The notes: generated from the letters alone by a model not told the origin. A stretch of 64,000 bases of DNA from Planctomycetota bacterium (GCA_020853575.1 JADYYP010000024.1:164687-228686), one strand, 5' to 3'. Positions 35,112-44,671 are shown, counted from the stretch's first letter. Numbers and translations are program-made.

Positions 35112-36926
35112 TCAGGGCTGGCAGGTCAGCTCGAGACCGTTCGACAGGTTGGTGGTCTTGACCGCGGCCGGGTCGCGATACCACGCTTGCACGTAGACCT
35201 TCTGGCCCGCGGCGAAGGGGTTGCCCAACGCGCCGGGGTTGCCGCCTTGGTAGGCATTCCAGTCTTCGCTCAGCGCGCCGTCGCACTGGCCGACGTTGCC
35301 GCCCGTCGACTGCGTCGACATGCGTTGCGTCGGAGCCTTCACGCACAGGAAGCTCGTGCCACCGACGCCCCACGCGTTCGGCGTGAAGCCGCTGTTGTTG
35401 ACGCCGTAGAACAGCAGACCGTTCTTCTGGCCTTCGAGCGCCGAGACGCTGATCAGGCACGGGTTGGCCAGCGTGACGCTCGGTTGGGCCGAGGCGGTGA
35501 TCGCCGGGACGCAGCCGTTCGTCGAAGTGCCCGCCGTGCAGTAGGTCACGATCGGCGGAACCGGCGGCGTGCAGTTGTAGCGCAGCGTGCCGTTGAACAC
35601 GCGCGGAGTGAAGGGCGTGCCCGTCCAAGGAACGTTGAGCGCCTTGCCGGCCGTCAGCGTCACGTCGGCGTTCGAGTACACCTGGTTGGCGCCCGTGCCG
35701 TTGGTGTAGCGGAAGCTGATGCCGCTCGCGACCAGCGCGATGCCGTAGCTGCCCTGGGGCAAGAGGAAGTCGGGGAAGTCGCACAGCGAGTGCTGGTCGG
35801 TGCCCGCCGTCACTCCGTTGCCGGTCGCAGCCAATGTCCAAGCCGCCGAGTTGTTCTCGAAGCCAACCGAGGTGCCCGGGATGGTGTAGATCGAGACGCC
35901 GAAAGCCGTGCCGACAGCGATCGTCGAGTTGACGTCGATCTGCGACATGTTGATGCCGGCCGGGTTGGTGACGTTCAGGTCGAAGAACAACTGTCCGCCG
36001 ACGGAACCGCCGTTCGTGCCGAGGTAGATCGTGTTCAGGTCGACACCGCTGCAGGGCGTCGGCGCGACACCGACGTCATTGAAGGTGCGCGAGGTCGCCC
36101 AGGGGCCCGCACCCGAGACGTTGATGCCGCGGGCCGTCCAGGTGTGCGATCCGAGCGAGGACGCGAAGGCGAAGCTCGTGGAGGGCGTGGAGTAGATCGT
36201 GCCGTCGACGTCGACTTCGTAGCTCGTCGCGCAGGCGACCGAGGCCCAAGTCAAATTGACCGAGGGGCCGAGCACGTTGGCCGCATTGGCCGGAGTCGCG
36301 AGCGCCGGAGCGACGCTGGGCGCACTCGGAATCAAGGGCGTGCCGAAGCACACTTCCCAAGTCGTCAGATTGCCGGAGTCGGTGGCGACCCAGTCATAGG
36401 CCGTCAGCGTCCACGTCCCTGTCTGCGCGGGGATCGCGTCGAGCGGCGTGTTGAAGATGCCGAGCGTGCCCGAAGCCCAGGTCCCGAAGTACTGGTCGTA
36501 GGTTCCGACGGGGATCGGCGTGGTGCAGGTCGTTCCCCAGGGAATGCCGCCCGTGCACGCGGGCACGATCACGTAGTCGCCCGAGAAGTCGCAGCTTCCG
36601 GTGGGACGGTGCAGCAGGTTGTGCGTCGCGCCCGAGGGATCGGTCAGCACGAAGTGCACGTCGTTGAGCCAGGTGTGGGTCAGTCCGAGCAGCTTGATCT
36701 CGGACACGTGCGTCGCGCCCGGCGGGAGCGAAGCCACGTTCAAGGTGTAGATCGACGGAGCCGTCGGCAGGCTGGTCGGGTAGGTGCCGCCGCCGCCGGT
36801 GCCGGTCGCGGGGAACACGCCACCGGTGCCACCCGTCGCGCAACCGATCGTCTGGGCTTCAGCCGCGATCGCGAGCGAGGTCGCCGCGAGGGCCACGGCC
36901 GCCAAGCGCAAGAAACGTGAACTCAT
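35112..36926 (-). CDS. Secreted P-domain/FN3-like protein with shared C-terminal domain
   Basis: A 604-residue protein from the ATG at 36926, preceded by an AGGAG ribosome-binding site. The signal peptide is residues 1-24 (ends AIAAEAQ). An N-terminal P/Homo B-like jelly roll (about 25-195; HVSEIKLLGLTHTWLNDVHF, LTDPSGATHNLL, TGTWTLTAYDWV) is followed by an FN3-like module (about 198-290; SVNLTWASVACATSYEVDVDGTIY, HTWTARGIN). A further beta domain (about 295-460) precedes the shared C-terminal domain with YCTAGTSTNGC, EGQKNGLLFYG, SFLCVKAPTQR and CDGALSEDWNA. It is probably extracellular. It is monocistronic with its own terminator at 35021-35068. Confidence 0.86.
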   Translation of the reverse strand: MSSRFLRLAAVALAATSLAIAAEAQTIGCATGGTGGVFPATGTGGGGTYPTSLPTAPSIYTLNVASLPPGATHVSEIKLLGLTHTWLNDVHFVLTDPSGATHNLLHRPTGSCDFSGDYVIVPACTGGIPWGTTCTTPIPVGTYDQYFGTWASGTLGIFNTPLDAIPAQTGTWTLTAYDWVATDSGNLTTWEVCFGTPLIPSAPSVAPALATPANAANVLGPSVNLTWASVACATSYEVDVDGTIYSTPSTSFAFASSLGSHTWTARGINVSGAGPWATSRTFNDVGVAPTPCSGVDLNTIYLGTNGGSVGGQLFFDLNVTNPAGINMSQIDVNSTIAVGTAFGVSIYTIPGTSVGFENNSAAWTLAATGNGVTAGTDQHSLCDFPDFLLPQGSYGIALVASGISFRYTNGTGANQVYSNADVTLTAGKALNVPWTGTPFTPRVFNGTLRYNCTPPVPPIVTYCTAGTSTNGCVPAITASAQPSVTLANPCLISVSALEGQKNGLLFYGVNNSGFTPNAWGVGGTSFLCVKAPTQRMSTQSTGGNVGQCDGALSEDWNAYQGGNPGALGNPFAAGQKVYVQAWYRDPAAVKTTNLSNGLELTCQP

Positions 36927-37270
36927 CGAGAAGAACTCCTGGGAGAGTGTGTTGAGGAACTCGAAGGGCGGAACACGCGAGGGATTCGCGGGTGCGATCC
37001 GCCAGACTTCCCCAACCCTACACGTTTTTCTCGAAACCGGACGAGCTCCCGCGGGTAGCGCGCGGTTTTTTTGAGCTGGCGTCCCGTGTCGCGGGCCGGG
37101 ATTGGACGCCCCGACAACGGCTCGCGGGTCCATGGGGCCTCCCGCCCGCGCGGACGCGCACTCGGTGGCCGGAAAAACAAAACGAACGACGCCCACGGGG
37201 AGCGTCGTTCGTGTTGGCGAGCCAGGGTGCGCGGTCGAGCGCCTGCCCTGGAACAGCGGAGAGCGCTAGC
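36927..37270. other. Intergenic region between two secreted-protein genes
   Basis: It carries the promoter and ribosome-binding site of the 35112-36926 gene and the terminator of the 37271-38908 gene (37170-37214). The A/T-richer part near 37010-37075 (ACGTTTTTCTCGAAA, CGCGGTTTTTTTGAGC) is unusual for this genome. I see no gene in it. Confidence 0.6.
37170..37214 (-). terminator. Rho-independent terminator of the 37271-38908 gene
   Basis: ACGAACGACGC (37182-37192) pairs perfectly with GCGTCGTTCGT (37202-37212), an 11-bp stem with a 9-base loop. Read on the minus strand it lies about 60 bases past the stop codon and is followed by TTTTGTTTTT, a strong U-tract. Confidence 0.92.
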
Positions 37271-38908
37271 TCACGGAGCGAGGGTGAACTCGATGCCGTC
37301 CGACATGTTCGTCGTCTTCGGCGCCGGCGGGTCGCGGTACCAAGCCTGCGCGTTGAACACTTGACCGGCCGCGATCGGCTGACCGAGGGCACCGATGTGC
37401 GTGTTCATGAAGCCGAAGAAGTCGAGGCTCAGCGAGCCGTCGCAAGCGCCGACGTTGCCGCCGGTGCTGAGGAAGTCCGTGCGCTGCGTCGGAGCCTTGA
37501 CGCACAGGAAGCTCGTGCCGGTGCCCCAGTTCGCGTTGCTGCGACCGGTGATGCCGTAGAAGATCAGGCCGTTCTTCTGGCCTTCGACGCCGCTCGCCGT
37601 CAGCACGAAGCTGCCCGCGCCGCCCGAGATGCTCGGGGTACCGGTCGCCGACATCGTCGCGTTGCAGCCGTTGGTCGAGGTGCCCGGCGTGCAGTAGCTC
37701 ACCGTCGTCGACGCGCAGTCGCGGAAGATCAGGTCGAACTTGTTGACCGAGCCGATGTCACCACCCGCTTGGTCGGTGACGATCAGGTTCCAGGTGCCGT
37801 TGGCGTTCTCGCCCGCGAACAGACCGAGGTTGCCGTCCGGACGCAGATCCGGAGCCACGACGAGGTCCGCGAAGACGTAGGAGGCGATCGGGTTGGTCGA
37901 CTGCTGGTCGAAGGTCGTGCCGTTGAACACGTCGTCGTTCGCGCCGCCCCAGTTGTCCGAGAGCATCACGGTCGTGAGCGCCGGCGACTGCAGCGAGATC
38001 TCGAGGTCCGAGTTCCAGGTGTGGACGATCTCGACGTAGGCGTTGACGTCGACGATGCTCGTCGAGCCGCCCGCGACGGTCAGCGGCACGGTGGTCGTCG
38101 AGTTGTCAGCGATCGCGTAGGCGACCGGGCCGGTCGTGAAGGTCGTCGGGGCGCCCAGGGGGCCGTCGGGGATCACGGTGATCGTGCCGTCGGTGACCGT
38201 CAGGGTCCAGTTGTGCAGGACACCGATGTCGCCACCGGCGTCATCGAAGATGCTCAACGTCCAGGTGCCGTTCGGGTTTTGGCCCGCGAAGGACGCGTTC
38301 ATGCTGACTTCCGAACGCAGGTCGGGAGCCGCGACGAGGTCGGTGTAGACGTACGTGACCGGGTTGTTCGCCGACTGATCGTCGAACAACGTGCCGGCAA
38401 ACGTGTTGTCGAAGGATCCGCCGTTGTCCGAGCACACATCGACGACCGTGCCGAGCGGCGAGGTCAGGGAGATGTCGAGGTCCGAGCCCCAGGTGTGCGT
38501 GATGTTGACGAACAGATCGACGTCGAAGGTCGACGTGCCGAGGCCCGAGACCGTGATCGAGTCGCTGACCGTCGCGTTGTCGACGATGGCCAGAGCGGGC
38601 GCGTTCGAGAACGACAGCGTCGTGCCCGGCGTGCCGGAGACCAGACCACCGCAGATGCCCGGCGTCGAGTAGGCCGGCGCGACGGCGAATTGCGGGGCGG
38701 GAACCGCTTGCGTGGATCCGAAGACCTGCGCGTGGAGCGCGTCGTACTTGGCTTGCAAGCGCGCGAGTTGCACGGAGTTCGAGGCAGCCTTCATCTGCAT
38801 CTCGACTTGGTTCATCTCGCGGAAGGCGGCGTCCTTCGTTTGGGCGCTGGCCGAGAGGGCGGCGGTGAGGAAGGCCGCGGCCGTGAGGACATTCTTTTGG
38901 AGAGTCAT
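37271..38908 (-). CDS. Secreted protein with two P/Homo B domains and shared C-terminal domain
   Basis: A 545-residue protein from the ATG at 38908. A signal peptide (about 1-22, ends LSASAQ) precedes a short helix (24-58) resembling the start of the 16621-19167 protein. Two P/Homo B jelly rolls follow, about 85-240 (HTWGSDLDISLTSPLGT, GQNPNGTWTLSIFDD) and 255-405 (HTWNSDLEISLQSP, GENANGTWNLIVTDQ). The last ~130 residues are the shared domain: YCTPGTSTNGC, EGQKNGLIFYG, SFLCVKAPTQR, CDGSLSLDFFGF. No catalytic domain is seen. It is monocistronic, with its own terminator at 37170-37214. Confidence 0.87.
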   Translation of the reverse strand: MTLQKNVLTAAAFLTAALSASAQTKDAAFREMNQVEMQMKAASNSVQLARLQAKYDALHAQVFGSTQAVPAPQFAVAPAYSTPGICGGLVSGTPGTTLSFSNAPALAIVDNATVSDSITVSGLGTSTFDVDLFVNITHTWGSDLDISLTSPLGTVVDVCSDNGGSFDNTFAGTLFDDQSANNPVTYVYTDLVAAPDLRSEVSMNASFAGQNPNGTWTLSIFDDAGGDIGVLHNWTLTVTDGTITVIPDGPLGAPTTFTTGPVAYAIADNSTTTVPLTVAGGSTSIVDVNAYVEIVHTWNSDLEISLQSPALTTVMLSDNWGGANDDVFNGTTFDQQSTNPIASYVFADLVVAPDLRPDGNLGLFAGENANGTWNLIVTDQAGGDIGSVNKFDLIFRDCASTTVSYCTPGTSTNGCNATMSATGTPSISGGAGSFVLTASGVEGQKNGLIFYGITGRSNANWGTGTSFLCVKAPTQRTDFLSTGGNVGACDGSLSLDFFGFMNTHIGALGQPIAAGQVFNAQAWYRDPPAPKTTNMSDGIEFTLAP

Positions 38909-39276
38909 CGGGAACGAGTTTTCCTGAAAAAGAGAGCTCCTGAATCGAAGCCCCGACGCCCGCGGTGAGGTCCGCGCGGTCCGGGCACGTCCTTTCATTG
39001 TGCCCCACCCTGGGAGTTCCGGCCACTGCCTCCGAACGACTTTGCGAACACCTAGCGCAGGGACGTGTGCGTGTTTTTCCGAGCTCGAGGGAACTCCGAC
39101 CACGTTCGTCGACGTCGCCACGGTTGGCGGCCGCGCCGCGGGAGCTTGCACCCGTGCGCCTTGGAGGGCGCCGACTCGCGCCGGCACAGCCAAGCCCCCA
39201 AGAGCCCCGCGATCTGCCGCTGCAGCGCGGCGGCGCCGCTGCGATCGAGCTCGCGCGCGAGCGCTACGCTCCCGGA
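38909..39276. other. Divergent intergenic region, no gene seen
   Basis: This 368-bp gap separates the minus-strand P-domain protein from the plus-strand dienelactone hydrolase, so it should hold both promoters. An A/T-rich patch lies just upstream of the P-domain gene (TTTTCCTGAAAAAGAG near 38920), including an AGGAAA ribosome-binding site on the minus strand. No open frame with protein-like composition was found. Confidence 0.5.
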
Positions 39277-40029
39277 ATGCAGATCGAAACCCGCGAGATC
39301 GAATTGCTCGTCGGCGGAGCCCCGCTGCGCGTCCGCGAGTGCGCACCGCGGCGGCCGGGCCGTGCTCCCGGCGTGCTGCTCTACTCCGAGATCTTCCAGC
39401 TCACCGGGCCGATTTGTCGCGCGATGGAACGCCTCGCCGGCCACGGCTTCGTCGTCGCCGCGCCGGAGATCTTCCACCGCGTCGAAGCGCGCGGAGCGGT
39501 GCTCCCCTACACCGACGAGGGACGCGAGCGCGGGCTGCAGGCGGCGGCGCGCACCTCGGTGGCCGAGCACGACGCCGTGCGCGACGCGCTGCTCGAGATG
39601 CTCTCGCGCTCGCCGCGAGTGCGCTCTGAAGCGCTTGGCGCCATGGGCTTTTGCATCGGTGGTCACCTGGCGCTGCGCGCGGCTCTCGACCCGCGCGTGC
39701 TCGGCACGTTCGCGTGCTATCCGACAGGGGTGCACTCGGGCAAGCTCGGGCGCGACGCCGACGCGGGCACGCTGCGCGAGTTGGCGCGAGCGCGCGGCGC
39801 GCTGCACATCGTGTTCGGCTCTTCCGATCCGCACGTTCCCCCCGACGGGCGCGCGGCAATCGCACGCGCGCTGGCACCGCTCGGCTCCCGCTTGCGCATC
39901 GACGAATACGACGCCGAGCATGCCTTCATGCGAGACGAAGGCGCGCGCTACGACGCCGAGGCGAGCGATTGCGTGTGGCGCGACGCGGTGGCCTTCTTCC
40001 GGCGCACCTTGGGCGCGGCGAGCGCCTGA
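39277..40029 (+). CDS. Dienelactone hydrolase family protein (cytoplasmic)
   Basis: A 250-residue protein from the ATG at 39277. The alpha/beta core shows PGVLLYSEIFQLTGPICRAMERLAGHGF, the nucleophile elbow GFCIGGH with Cys126, FGSSDPHVP with Asp184, and DAEHAFMRDEG with His215, the Cys-Asp-His triad of dienelactone hydrolases. Residues 30-60 and the YDAEHAF ending match the bacterial DLH family. It lacks a signal peptide, unlike the second family member at 60598. The true substrate is unlikely to be dienelactone unless an aromatic pathway exists elsewhere. Confidence 0.9.
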   Translation: MQIETREIELLVGGAPLRVRECAPRRPGRAPGVLLYSEIFQLTGPICRAMERLAGHGFVVAAPEIFHRVEARGAVLPYTDEGRERGLQAAARTSVAEHDAVRDALLEMLSRSPRVRSEALGAMGFCIGGHLALRAALDPRVLGTFACYPTGVHSGKLGRDADAGTLRELARARGALHIVFGSSDPHVPPDGRAAIARALAPLGSRLRIDEYDAEHAFMRDEGARYDAEASDCVWRDAVAFFRRTLGAASA

Positions 40030-40057
40030 ACGGCCTGCGCACGATGGCGCGCCAGGC

Positions 40058-40273
40058 TCACCCTGTCGAGCCGGGGAGCAGCACGATCACTCCCATGGCG
40101 ATGAGCACGATCCCCAGCACCGCGTAGAAGATCCGCGCGCCCTTGCGGCCGAGCAGGAGCACGACCAGCTTGGCCTTCGCGCTCAGGATGAACCAATCCC
40201 AGTCCTTGATCGCGCACAGGAGCGAGAACGCGCCGACGGCGATCACGATGAGTGCGAGCCAGATCTCTTCCAT
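40058..40273 (-). CDS. Immunity 17 (Imm17)-like small membrane protein
   Basis: A 71-residue protein from the ATG at 40273 with two hydrophobic helices (about 4-20 IWLALIVIAVGAFSLLCAI and 48-66 FYAVLGIVLIAMGVIVLL). Between them runs KDWDWFILSAKAKLVVLLLGRKGARIFY. The nWdWFf...LGRkgARiFY pattern is what I recall for the Imm17 family, predicted immunity proteins of polymorphic toxin systems. No matching toxin gene adjoins it. It may be an orphan immunity gene, or the family may have another envelope role. It is convergent with the dienelactone hydrolase and divergent from the M14 peptidase. Confidence 0.65.
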   Translation of the reverse strand: MEEIWLALIVIAVGAFSLLCAIKDWDWFILSAKAKLVVLLLGRKGARIFYAVLGIVLIAMGVIVLLPGSTG

Positions 40274-40352
40274 GGCGCAGCAGACTACCCCTGCCGCCGT
40301 CGCGGTCACCCGCTAGCATGCAGACCACTCGCGCCCCCACAGGAGGTCCGGC

Positions 40353-42791
40353 ATGCTCGCGACAGCGCTCGTTTCCCTGGCTTTCCCGCAAACCCAGGCC
40401 GTTCCGCAGACCGCGCAAGAGCGCTACTCGTTGGTGCGCGTGGCGCCGGAGGAACTCGCCGGGCAGCCGCGCTTGCTGCGCGAACTGGGCATCGACCACG
40501 TCGCGTTCGACGGCGAAAGCGGCTCGCTCGAGTTCGCGGCCAGCGAGCGCGAGCGCGCGGCGTTGCGAACGGCCGGGCTCGAGTTCGAGATCGCGATCGA
40601 GGACCTCGCGAGCTATTACGCGACGCGCCTCACTCCCGCACCGGAGGGCACGACGCAGTTCGGAGCGTGGCTCTCACCGTCCTTCTCGTCGGGCTCGATG
40701 GGCGGCTACTACACGTACGCGGAGGTCGCCTCCGTGCTCGACCAGTTGCACGTCGCATTCCCCGCGCTGACCAGCGCGAAGCAGAGCATCGGCACCTCGC
40801 TCGAGGGGCGCGCGCTGTGGATGATCAAGCTCTCCGACAATCCGGGAGTCGACGAGAACGAGCCCGAGCTGCGCATCGACGCGCTGCACCATGCGCGCGA
40901 GCCCGAGGGCATGCAGGCCTCGCTATGGTTCGTGCTGTGGCTGCTCGAGAGCTACGCGACCGATCCGCTGGCGCGCTACCTCATCGACGAGCGCGAGCTC
41001 TACTACGTGCCGGTCGTCAACCCCGACGGCTATGCCTACAACCAAACCACCAATCCCGGCGGCGGCGGCATGTGGCGCAAGAACCGCCGCAACAACGGTG
41101 GAGGCTCGTTCGGCGTCGATCTGAACCGCAATTACTCCGACCATTGGGGCTGGGACAACACCGGCTCGAGCCCGACCGCGTCCAGCGAGACGTACCGCGG
41201 CACGGGGCCCGCGAGTGAACCGGAAGTCGCGGCGCTGGAAGGCTTCTTCGGTGCGCGCTCGTTCGCGACGTCGCTCTCGATCCACACCTACGGGAACCTG
41301 TGGCTCTACCCCTACGGCTACGCCCAGCTGTACCCGACGAACAACGCGCAGTACGTCGAGGTCTCCAACCTCGCGACCGCGCTCAACCACTACCTGGTCG
41401 GTCCACCGTCCTACACGCTGTACCTGGTCAACGGCGGCATCTTCGACCACGAGCACAACGCGCACGGCACGCTCGGCTGGAGCCCTGAAATCGGCTCGTC
41501 CAGCGACGGCTTCTGGCCTCCGACCAGCCGCATCGTGCCGCTGGCCGAAGAGAATCTGGTGGCCCTGCAGCGCACCGCGCTGGCCGCGGGCGCGTGGGCG
41601 CGCGTGGAGTCGCTGACGCTCGACGACGCCGGAGACGGCGACGGTTTCTACGAGCCCGGTGAGTCGCTCGAGATCGCGGTCGCCATCCGCAACAGCGGTC
41701 GAGCAACGACCGCCACGTCGGTCCTCGTGGCGCTCTCGACGAGCAGCCCCTACGCCAGCGTGGTCGCGGGCTCGCACGCCTTGGGCGCGCTCGCGAGTTT
41801 CTCGAGCACCACCAGCCCTCCGCTCACGCTCGCGATCGCGGCCAACGCTCCCGGCGGAGCGACGATCGCCGTCGACGTCACGTGCAGCTACGAAGGCTGG
41901 AGCCAAGTCGAAACGCGCACGTTCGTCGTGGGCGAGCCGATCCGCTTCGTGTTCGACGATGCCGAGAGCGATCGAGGCTGGACCATGACGCTCGCCACCG
42001 ACAGCGCGACATCGGGGCGCTGGACGCGTGGCACACCGCTGGGCACGAGCTCGTCGGGACAACCCGCCAATCCGTCGAACGACACCACGCCGGCCCCGGG
42101 AGTGGCCTGCTTCGTCACCGGCAACGCGGGTGGGAACGCCGGGACCGACGACGTCGACGGCGGCACGACGACGCTGATCTCGCCGGTGTTCGACCTATCG
42201 AGCTGCGGGCCGGCGCGCCTGTCCTACTCGCGCTGGTTCGCCGACCTCACGGTGGCCGACGACGTCTTCGCGGTCTCGATCTCCAACAACGGCGGATCGA
42301 CGTGGCTGCCGCTCGAGACGCTGGCGGGCAACGCCAACTCCTGGCAGGTGTCGAGCCACGAGGTCACCAACGTCTTGCCGCAAACCGCTCAAATGCGCCT
42401 GCGTTTCGTCGCCAGCGACGCGCCGAACAACTCGATCGTCGAGGCCGCCATCGACGACCTCGAGGTCACGATCTTCGACTCCACGCCCAAGCTCAATCTC
42501 TACGGGCGGCCGAGCGCGGGTGCGACCGTGCTCGCCAACCTCACGGGTCCGGCCGGCGCGAGCTTCGTGCTGCGCGCCACGCTCAGCGACCCGTCCGCGC
42601 CGCCGCCGAGCAGCACCCAGCGGGCGCGCGTGATCGCCACCGGCGTGATCCCCGCCTCGCGCCATGCGCAGGTCGCCGTCCAAGTGCCCGCGGGCGCCGC
42701 CTGGGTCGGCCAGACGATCTACTACCGCGCGATCACGCTGCAAGGCAGCGCGAAACAGCCCTCGAATTGGGCGTCGATCGTCGTGCAGTAG
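40353..42791 (+). CDS. Secreted M14-family zinc carboxypeptidase
   Basis: An 812-residue protein from the ATG at 40353 with an ideal AGGAGG site at 40341-40346. A short signal peptide (about 1-16) and pro-region (20-110) precede the M14 domain (115-400). Zinc ligands are in DALHHAREPEGM (His180, Glu183) and LSIHTYGNLWLYPYGY (His311). Substrate-binding Arg259 is in FGVDLNRNYS and catalytic Glu379 in GWSPEIGS, so the active site is intact. Residues ~415-525 form a CARDB-like beta module (GDGDGFYEPGESLEIAVAI), 530-690 an Ig/MAM-like module, and the tail a beta domain. It probably digests extracellular proteins. Confidence 0.92.
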   Translation: MLATALVSLAFPQTQAVPQTAQERYSLVRVAPEELAGQPRLLRELGIDHVAFDGESGSLEFAASERERAALRTAGLEFEIAIEDLASYYATRLTPAPEGTTQFGAWLSPSFSSGSMGGYYTYAEVASVLDQLHVAFPALTSAKQSIGTSLEGRALWMIKLSDNPGVDENEPELRIDALHHAREPEGMQASLWFVLWLLESYATDPLARYLIDERELYYVPVVNPDGYAYNQTTNPGGGGMWRKNRRNNGGGSFGVDLNRNYSDHWGWDNTGSSPTASSETYRGTGPASEPEVAALEGFFGARSFATSLSIHTYGNLWLYPYGYAQLYPTNNAQYVEVSNLATALNHYLVGPPSYTLYLVNGGIFDHEHNAHGTLGWSPEIGSSSDGFWPPTSRIVPLAEENLVALQRTALAAGAWARVESLTLDDAGDGDGFYEPGESLEIAVAIRNSGRATTATSVLVALSTSSPYASVVAGSHALGALASFSSTTSPPLTLAIAANAPGGATIAVDVTCSYEGWSQVETRTFVVGEPIRFVFDDAESDRGWTMTLATDSATSGRWTRGTPLGTSSSGQPANPSNDTTPAPGVACFVTGNAGGNAGTDDVDGGTTTLISPVFDLSSCGPARLSYSRWFADLTVADDVFAVSISNNGGSTWLPLETLAGNANSWQVSSHEVTNVLPQTAQMRLRFVASDAPNNSIVEAAIDDLEVTIFDSTPKLNLYGRPSAGATVLANLTGPAGASFVLRATLSDPSAPPPSSTQRARVIATGVIPASRHAQVAVQVPAGAAWVGQTIYYRAITLQGSAKQPSNWASIVVQ

Positions 42792-42841
42792 CGCGGCGCA
42801 CGCTTCGCGCAATCGAGCGGCTCAAGCGCTATCCTCGCGCC

Positions 42842-43747
42842 ATGGTTCGACTGCGACGAGTGCCGACGACGATGCGCTCGACCGCGCACCTGATCGAGGC
42901 ACTCCGCGCTCGCGGGTTGCAGCAGGTCGAGCACTTCGCGAGCCCGCAACCACTGGTGTCGTGGCGCGGCCAACCGCTGGGCGAAGGCGCCGAAGTGATC
43001 GTGCGCCGGCGCGCGATCGGCGCGACCGCCGACGATCTGGGCTTCCAACGCAGCAGCGATGGCACGTTCGTCGCGTTGGTCAGCGAGATCCACCTCTCGC
43101 GCTTCGACCGGCGCTGGTTCGCCGAGTTGGAGAAGCACTACCAGGCGTTGTTCCAGGCGAGCGGTGGCCGCGAGCAGACGCCGACGCCGCGCGAGCCCGA
43201 GCCCAGTGCTCCCGTGCCCGAAGTGGCGAGCCCGCCGCGCAAGCGCCAGGAGCGCAAACCCGAGCGCCCGGCGGCTCCCTCCGCCCACGCTCCGATCTCG
43301 CCCGCACCGGCGACATGGACCGACTTGCCGGCGACGGCCGAGCGCGAGTTGCGCCAGGAGCTCTCCGAAAGCGAGCAGGCGGTGCGCGAGGGACTGGCAG
43401 CCGTCCTCTCGCGCATCGAGCGCGAAAGCAAGAGCGCGGGTATCGGCTGCGTCGCGCTGTTCACGGCCTGGGCCTTCGTGGTCGGGATCGCGCTCAGCAA
43501 CGACATGGGCGTGGCCCTGCCCGCGATGGCGACGTTCGGCGCTTTCGCCGTCGCCGGCAAGCTGGCGACCAAGCGCATCCGTCGCACGTCCGAGGCCGCG
43601 GCGCTCGAGTTCCGCACGCGCTTCCAACATCGCGCCGCCGCCCGCGAGGAGGCGATCAAGCGCCTGCTCGCGCTGATCTCGAGCGCCAAGTCGGAGCGCA
43701 AGCAGATTCTCGAGGCGCTCTACGAGCGAGTCCGCGGCCGCAACTGA
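42842..43747 (+). CDS. DUF1257-like protein with C-terminal coiled coil and membrane hairpin
   Basis: A 301-residue protein from the ATG at 42842. Residues ~8-110 (LIEALRARGLQQVEH, AEVIVRRRAIGATADDLGFQ, GTFVALVSEIHLSRFDRRWF) match the DUF1257/Ycf35 pattern, a family of unknown function linked to plastids and cyanobacteria. A Pro-rich disordered segment (about 110-160) leads to a helical region with a membrane hairpin (about 200-240, GCVALFTAWAFVVGIAL then ALPAMATFGAFAVAGKL). The C-terminal coiled coil is highly charged. This domain combination is uncommon as far as I know. It lies between M14 and a sulfotransferase. Confidence 0.65.
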   Translation: MVRLRRVPTTMRSTAHLIEALRARGLQQVEHFASPQPLVSWRGQPLGEGAEVIVRRRAIGATADDLGFQRSSDGTFVALVSEIHLSRFDRRWFAELEKHYQALFQASGGREQTPTPREPEPSAPVPEVASPPRKRQERKPERPAAPSAHAPISPAPATWTDLPATAERELRQELSESEQAVREGLAAVLSRIERESKSAGIGCVALFTAWAFVVGIALSNDMGVALPAMATFGAFAVAGKLATKRIRRTSEAAALEFRTRFQHRAAAREEAIKRLLALISSAKSERKQILEALYERVRGRN

Positions 43748-43843
43748 GCGAACCGCCGGTTCCCGCGCCGCGCGGGTGCGAGCGCTGGAACGCTGGCCCG
43801 CCCTCAAGCTCGCGTTCGCGCGCGACGAACTACGCGACGAACC

Positions 43844-44671
43844 ATGATCGATCGCTTCGTGCTCGTGATCGGCGCGATGAAGGCTGGGACGACGACGCTC
43901 TTCCAGCTCCTGCGGCAACACCCGCGCATCGCCGCCTGCCGCGAGAAGGAACCGAATTTCCTCAGCGAGCCAGAGCGTTGGCGGCAAGGGCTGGCCGCGT
44001 ACGAGCAGCTCTGGGACTGGCGGCCGGAGCAACACACCTGGGCGCTCGAGGCCTCGACCAGCTACACCAAGCTCCCGATGCGCCGCAGCGCCTCGAGCGC
44101 GACCTGGACGCTGCCCGCGGAGTTCCGCTTCGTGTACTTGGTGCGTCACCCGATCGCACGCCTGCGCTCGGAGTATTTGCACTCGCTGGCCAAGGGCTGG
44201 CTGGCGAAGCCGATCTACGAAGGCTTAGCGCCGCATTCGGTGTTGCACTCGAACTACCGCATGCAGCTCGCGCCCTACATCGCCGCGCACGGAACGCAGG
44301 CAGTGCTGGTGCTCTCCTATGCCGAACTGTGCCGCGACCCGCTCGCTGTGACGCGGCGCGTGTGGGGTTGGCTGGGTCTGGATGCGAGCGCGCCGGTGCG
44401 CGACCCGGGTCCACAGAACTCGAGCGACGGACATCGCGCCCAGTGGATGGAAAGATGCCTCGAGCGCTGCAACGGCGACGCGCGTGCGGCGGCGGCGGAG
44501 TTCGAGCGCAGCATCGCGCCGAGCCTGGAGCAGGTGCGGCGCATCCACGAGTTGCTCGACGTCGACCTCGCGCTGTTCCGCGACCAGTGGGGCATCGACC
44601 CCTGGGCCGAGACCGAGCGCTCGCGCAGCACCTCTGGGAGCAACAGCGCGGTCGAAGCGCTCATGGGCTGA
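43844..44671 (+). CDS. Sulfotransferase family protein
   Basis: A 275-residue protein from the ATG at 43844. FVLVIGAMKAGTTTLFQLL (about 5-23) is the PAPS 5'-phosphosulfate loop, RHPIARLRSEYLHSL (about 103-117) is the 3'-phosphate region with the conserved Arg and Ser, and VLVLSYAELCRDP is the third block. The layout is that of heparan-type/bacterial carbohydrate sulfotransferases. It is the second sulfotransferase in the window, 40 kb from the first, implying sulfated glycans in this organism. It is not clustered with glycosyltransferases here, so the acceptor is unknown. Confidence 0.9.
   Translation: MIDRFVLVIGAMKAGTTTLFQLLRQHPRIAACREKEPNFLSEPERWRQGLAAYEQLWDWRPEQHTWALEASTSYTKLPMRRSASSATWTLPAEFRFVYLVRHPIARLRSEYLHSLAKGWLAKPIYEGLAPHSVLHSNYRMQLAPYIAAHGTQAVLVLSYAELCRDPLAVTRRVWGWLGLDASAPVRDPGPQNSSDGHRAQWMERCLERCNGDARAAAAEFERSIAPSLEQVRRIHELLDVDLALFRDQWGIDPWAETERSRSTSGSNSAVEALMG

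Noticed and set aside
36201..36920. Possible second gene on the plus strand over the FN3-like protein
   Set aside because: The plus-strand frame is Arg/Asp-rich, and the minus-strand protein has a signal peptide, ribosome-binding site and terminator.
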